DNA of 10,181 bases from Acidobacteriota bacterium (GTDB taxonomy: Bacteria; Acidobacteriota; Terriglobia; UBA7540), in NCBI GenBank assembly GCA_003224635.1, contig QHZK01000317.1, forward strand, positions 1 to 10,181, in the 5' to 3' direction. Position 1 is the stretch's first letter. Every line of letters begins with the position of its first letter. Made by a program: the position numbers and the translations under genes. The notes below the pieces were generated by a model. That model made no database searches. It saw nothing but the letters and a program-made list of their open reading frames with translations, and was not told the DNA's origin. Of this stretch, positions 8,007 to 10,181 are shown piece after piece.

Positions 8007-8394
8007 TCGCAATCGGGTTCGAGTCTTTCGACCTCCGACCCGGCCGGTCAAGTAAGGGCGGCAATTTCACCCCAGACAACGGAGTCACGATTGGCGTTGA
8101 GGTACGCTCAGGGTCGAATGCAAACTGCGAAAACACCGGAAGATGGGGTGACTCCTACCAGAGTTTTTTCACTGCCTCGCCGCTGATCGGGCCATCGCTG
8201 ACTCCGTTGAAACCGGCAATCTTCGGCTCGTCTTCCTCAGCGCTGACGGCCTGTAAAGTTAGGCGTCGCGGGCGAGGCAGAGAGTGCGTGTCGGTGACCG
8301 CCGATCACGCAGCGAACTTGACCCCTCAGAGCTACGTCCTGGCCGCCCGGCGAGCCATACAAACACCTCGCCCAAAAGACAGGAGCGCAGAACT
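8007..8394. other. Gene-free spacer with several inverted repeats
   Basis: No convincing gene is present. Inverted pairs include CAACGGAGTCA (8077-8087) with TGACTCCGTTG (8199-8209), 11 of 11. GGAGTCAC (8081-8088) pairs with GTGACTCC (8148-8155), 8 of 8. CACCCCA (8068-8074) pairs with TGGGGTG (8144-8150). CTGCCTCGCC (8172-8181) pairs with GGCGAGGCAG (8271-8280), 10 of 10. The first two pairs share an arm and exclude each other. This may be a structured leader or small RNA before the Hsp20 gene, or worn mobile-element sequence. No CIRCE element is seen. Confidence 0.4.
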
Positions 8395-8928
8395 ATGGTA
8401 GACCAAGCATCGAGAATGCAGCCCACGAAATCCACTTCGCCAACACCGCTAAAGGTCGTCGCAGCAACCGATCTCCTCGCCCGCGTGCAAAGGCTACGCG
8501 ACTCGGTCGCGCGTCGCGCTTACGAAATCTTTGAAAGCCAAGGCCGGACCTTCGGACGCGACCTTGAAAACTGGCTTCAGGCTGAGTCGGAATTCCTGCA
8601 TCCGGTTCATGTTGATGTGGCCGAATCGGACGACGGCCTTACCGTTCGGGCCGAGGTGCCCGGCTTTCGCGGCGAAAACCTCATGGTGGGCGTGGAGGCG
8701 CGCCGGCTGACGATTGCTGGCAAGCGAGAAGCGGAGGAGGAGCGCAGAAACGAAAAGACGATTTACCGGGAGCCGTGTTCCGACCAAATCCTCCGCGTGA
8801 TCGAACTACCGGCCGAAGTTGTGGCTGGAAAAGCTGCGGCCACCCTCCGGGACGGCGTGCTCGAACTCAAGATGCCCAAGGCGGCGCCCGCGAAGAAGAT
8901 CATCCCGATTGGACCGAACATGGCGTGA
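8395..8928 (+). CDS. Hsp20/alpha-crystallin small heat-shock protein with DUF2934-like N terminus
   Basis: The 177-residue protein starts at ATG 8395, with AGGAG (8381-8385) nine bases upstream. Residues 1-30 are probably disordered. Residues 33-66 (RLRDSVARRAYEIFESQG, GRDLENWLQAESE) match the DUF2934 pattern, a short helical module frequent in Acidobacteriota. Residues 70-160 are the alpha-crystallin domain: HVDVAESDDGLTVRAEVPG, RRLTIAGKRE, IELPAEV, and the family signature ATLRDGVLELKMPK near its end. The C-terminal I-P-I at 170-172 fits the I-x-I/V tail motif used for oligomer assembly. Small heat-shock proteins bind unfolding proteins without ATP, in the cytoplasm, and pass them to DnaK. 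The role of the DUF2934-like part is unknown; it replaces the usual variable N-terminal arm that binds clients. The family call is secure. Confidence 0.94.
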   Translation: MVDQASRMQPTKSTSPTPLKVVAATDLLARVQRLRDSVARRAYEIFESQGRTFGRDLENWLQAESEFLHPVHVDVAESDDGLTVRAEVPGFRGENLMVGVEARRLTIAGKREAEEERRNEKTIYREPCSDQILRVIELPAEVVAGKAAATLRDGVLELKMPKAAPAKKIIPIGPNMA

Positions 8929-9143
8929 TCCTCAATTCGCCGCGAACCCTCATCGAGAAGAATCCTCATGGATCTTGACCTGCCCCGCTTCGGCGGCTTT
9001 GAATCACATCGGGGCAAAAACCAAGGCTGCAGCCAAGCGCTTGGCGGAGCCGACGGGAACCCGTTGCGCTGTGGTGGGAGGTGCGCCCCGCTTGCTGCCG
9101 CGTCCAGAAATCTACGCCGAAACCCTCCGCTATTGAGCCGGTA

Positions 9144-9161
9144 ATTCCCCCTAGGGGTAAT
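9144..9161. promoter_or_regulatory. 18-bp near-perfect palindrome, candidate operator
   Basis: ATTCCCCCTAGGGGTAAT is symmetrical at 16 of 18 positions, with core CCCCTAGGGG. It lies 30 bases upstream of a TTGACG box and about 135 bases before the first peptide gene. The size and symmetry suit a dimeric regulator; which one cannot be told. Confidence 0.5.
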
Positions 9162-9190
9162 GATCTTTTCCTCATCAGGAATCTACCCGA

Positions 9191-9219
9191 TTGACGGAGA
9201 ATCGCGGTCGTGTGAGTAT
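9191..9219 (+). promoter_or_regulatory. Weak candidate promoter of the peptide genes
   Basis: TTGACG (9191-9196), a 17-base spacer and GAGTAT (9214-9219) are the best sigma-70-like pair upstream of the first peptide gene. The -10 matches in only three positions, so this is tentative. Confidence 0.3.
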
Positions 9220-9232
9220 GCCTAGGCTAGCG

Positions 9233-9258
9233 CCAAGCCGTACTGTCTCATGGCTTGG
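9233..9258 (+). other. Hairpin in the leader of the first peptide gene
   Basis: CCAAGCC (9233-9239) and GGCTTGG (9252-9258) form a 7-bp stem with a 12-base loop, 26 bases before the ribosome binding site. It could affect transcript stability or translation. Confidence 0.4.
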
Positions 9259-9296
9259 TTTGCCGCAAAATATCTCAATACTATGGAGGTAAATCC

Positions 9297-9458
9297 ATGA
9301 AAGTGGAAACCGTGAAACTGAATATCGAGGAGCTTGAGCAGCGGATCGCGCCAAGCCCAACCGGGTCGAACGCTGCCACCAACGCCTCCTCGAACGGGAA
9401 GTCACATGGGTCCACGCCGGAAGTGCCGGCAGGGTCCCATCCACAGCCGAACCCCTAG
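9297..9458 (+). CDS. Small EELEQRIAP-motif peptide, copy 1 (53 residues)
   Basis: GGAGGT (9285-9290) six bases before ATG 9297 fixes the start. The head (residues 1-10, MKVETVKLNI) leads into EELEQRIAPSPTG (11-23). A 30-residue tail follows, rich in Asn, Ser, Gly and Pro, without Cys, Trp, Tyr or Phe, ending SHPQPNP. There is no hydrophobic signal peptide or membrane span. Two paralogues follow at 9565 and 9870. A conserved amphipathic head and variable polar tail resemble the leader and core of processed peptides. The LE-x-R-x-x-P pattern also recalls the N-terminal LExR-type motif of large surface proteins in Planctomycetes and relatives. Both comparisons are inference. I assign no function. 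The gene is real on the strength of its ribosome binding site and its copies. Confidence 0.8.
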   Translation: MKVETVKLNIEELEQRIAPSPTGSNAATNASSNGKSHGSTPEVPAGSHPQPNP

Positions 9459-9475
9459 CCTAGAACGGTTCGAAA

Positions 9476-9509
9476 GGGTGGGTGCGCTGGATCTTAGAAG
9501 CGCCCACCC
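9476..9509 (+). other. GC-rich hairpin between peptide genes 1 and 2
   Basis: GGGTGGGTGCGC (9476-9487) pairs with GCGCCCACCC (9500-9509), leaving a 2-base bulge and a 12-base loop. No T-run follows, so it is not a standard terminator. It may be an attenuator or a 3'-end stabiliser of the first peptide message. Confidence 0.55.
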
Positions 9510-9564
9510 AGCAGAAACACCGTGAAGTCGCGGAAGTTCAAATTCAAAAGGGAGGTGAGATCAA

Positions 9565-9714
9565 ATGGATGACCGAAAAGAGCTTCTATTGAAGGTTGAG
9601 GAGTTGGAGGAGCGGATTGCTCCGGGCCATACCGGCTTTGGACCTTCAAACAACGGAAACCCAGGAAACGAAGTTTCCAATGGCGCCAAGCCCCAGCCGT
9701 CCGGGGGCCATTGA
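9565..9714 (+). CDS. Small EELEERIAP-motif peptide, copy 2 (49 residues)
   Basis: GGGAGGTGA (9550-9558) lies at normal distance from ATG 9565, and the frame ends at TGA 9712-9714. The highly charged head MDDRKELLLKV runs into EELEERIAPGHTG (12-24). The tail is rich in Gly, Asn and Pro (NNGNPGNEVSNG) and ends PSGGH. It shares the core motif, spacing and Cys-free polar tail with copies 1 and 3, while the first ten residues and the tail differ. The L-L-L-K-V stretch before the motif is the most hydrophobic part but too short for a membrane span. It lies 106 bases after copy 1 and 155 before copy 3. Function unknown. Confidence 0.8.
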   Translation: MDDRKELLLKVEELEERIAPGHTGFGPSNNGNPGNEVSNGAKPQPSGGH

Positions 9715-9763
9715 GAATGTTCTGAAGTAGCCGCGGAACGACAAGCTGCTACGGAATGTTATA

Positions 9764-9815
9764 CCAACCGCCACCGGAGCCCCGTCGCGAGGCGGGCGCT
9801 TCCAGTGACGGTTGG
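9764..9815 (+). other. Structured segment between peptide genes 2 and 3
   Basis: CCAACCG (9764-9770) and CGGTTGG (9809-9815) form a 7-bp outer stem around a 38-base GC-rich interior that can itself pair imperfectly. A second hairpin, TTTCGCG (9823-9829) with CGCGAAA (9841-9847), follows, with a T6 run in its loop. Confidence 0.45.
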
Positions 9816-9869
9816 CGCATCCTTTCGCGTGCGTTTTTTGCGCGAAAATCAAAATAAGGAGACAAAAAG

Positions 9870-10034
9870 ATGAATGAAAAGGTGAACGAACCGATTCTGC
9901 TCAACGTCGAAGAACTGGAACAGCGAATCGCTCCGAGTTCGACCGGCAACCCGGGCAACAACAATCCACCCCGGAACAATACGAACAATCCGGGCAACGA
10001 GGGGACAGGGGGAAAGGTTTCGACCGGATCCTAA
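9870..10034 (+). CDS. Small EELEQRIAP-motif peptide, copy 3 (54 residues)
   Basis: AAGGAG (9856-9861) precedes ATG 9870 by eight bases, and the frame ends at TAA 10032-10034. The head MNEKVNEPILLNV leads to EELEQRIAPSSTG (14-26). The tail is very rich in Asn, Gly and Pro, with NPGN near 27-30 and again near 40-43, and ends in a Lys-Val-Ser-Thr-Gly-Ser tail. NPGN also occurs in copy 2, which suggests these two are closest. As in the other copies there is no Cys, aromatic residue or membrane span. It is the last gene in view, and any partner enzymes or transporter would lie beyond 10181. Function unknown. Confidence 0.82.
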   Translation: MNEKVNEPILLNVEELEQRIAPSSTGNPGNNNPPRNNTNNPGNEGTGGKVSTGS

Positions 10035-10065
10035 GACGGGCTGAGATCTTTCCGTTCTTGCACGA

Positions 10066-10180
10066 GAGGTTGCTGAAAAACTCGCTTTCGGGCCTCGGAA
10101 GGGCGGGGCTTCAGCTCAGCCGCGCCGACGCCCTCAAGATAAGCTGGTTAAAGTGTTGGGGCACGCTCTGAGGCGGGGCT
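10066..10180. mobile_element. Possible insertion-sequence end or dispersed repeat at the right edge
   Basis: GAGGTTGCTGAAAAACTC (10066-10083) resembles the G(G)TTG(C/T)TGAAAAA ends seen in several DDE insertion sequences. The segment after it contains GGCGGGGCT twice (10102-10110 and 10172-10180). No transposase is in view, so the element, if real, would continue to the right. Low certainty. Confidence 0.3.
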
Positions 10181-10181
10181 G

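Larger units (their letters stand above)
8929..9296. other. Gene-free leader region before the peptide genes
   Basis: I see no supported gene here. A 57-residue frame (8969-9142) lacks a ribosome binding site and recognisable sequence. The right half holds an 18-bp near-palindrome at 9144-9161, a promoter-like pair at 9191-9219, the 8-bp palindrome GCCTAGGC (9220-9227) and a hairpin at 9233-9258. Confidence 0.45.

Noticed and set aside
8200..8394. CIRCE or sigma-32 heat-shock control element before Hsp20
   Set aside because: No TTAGCACTC inverted repeat is present, and no CTTGAA/CCCCAT pair has proper spacing.
8969..9142. Open frame of 57 residues after the Hsp20 gene
   Set aside because: It has no convincing Shine-Dalgarno, no homology I recognise and an Arg-rich composition typical of chance frames in GC-rich DNA. 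An overlapping frame ending at 9136 is no better.
1..10181. CRISPR array, tRNA or rRNA gene
   Set aside because: No regularly spaced repeats beyond the short tandem repeats listed, and no tRNA or rRNA signature segments were seen on either strand.

Overview
The window looks like a chromosomal piece of an Acidobacteriota genome (Solibacter/Terriglobia type). The main evidence is two very large Oar-like TonB-dependent receptors, each with an N-terminal carboxypeptidase-regulatory-like domain, a gene type strongly expanded in that phylum. An Hsp20 protein with a DUF2934-like N-terminal segment, also common there, agrees, as does a fairly high GC content. The assignment is an inference from gene content; no rRNA or other phylogenetic marker is present.

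Layout. 1-1793 (minus) is the N-terminal part of one receptor, cut by the window edge. 1794-2877 is an insertion-sequence graveyard: a decayed IS1595-family transposase on the minus strand, a 15-bp tandem repeat at its broken end, and the C-terminal remnant of an ISL3-family transposase on the plus strand. 3033-6436 (plus) is a second, full-length receptor broken by one single-base frameshift near 5088 and followed by a clear intrinsic terminator. 6648-7429 (minus) is a calcineurin-like metallophosphoesterase, also frameshifted near its N terminus and without a recognisable start codon; its stop codon lies inside a long hairpin. 7719-8006 (plus) is a 95-residue protein of unknown function with a perfect Shine-Dalgarno sequence. 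8007-8394 has no gene but several overlapping inverted repeats. 8395-8928 (plus) is the Hsp20 gene. 8929-9296 is non-coding and carries an 18-bp near-palindrome and a hairpin.

The most interesting part is 9297-10034. Three consecutive tiny genes (53, 49 and 54 codons), each with its own strong ribosome binding site, encode paralogous peptides. All share the motif L-x-[IV]-E-E-L-E-[QE]-R-I-A-P-[SG]-x-T-G, followed by a cysteine-free tail rich in Asn, Gly, Pro, Ser and Thr. Every invariant residue of the core is coded by different synonymous codons in at least one copy, so the motif is kept at protein level. The layout (conserved leader-like head, variable tail, tandem copies, structured RNA between them) resembles families of processed or exported peptides. 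No modifying enzyme, protease or transporter lies in the window, so function is open. The last 100 bases look like mobile-element or repeat sequence.

The genes do not form one operon. The two receptors are divergent, receptor 2 and the metallophosphoesterase are convergent, and the small-protein, Hsp20 and peptide genes run in the same direction with long spacers.
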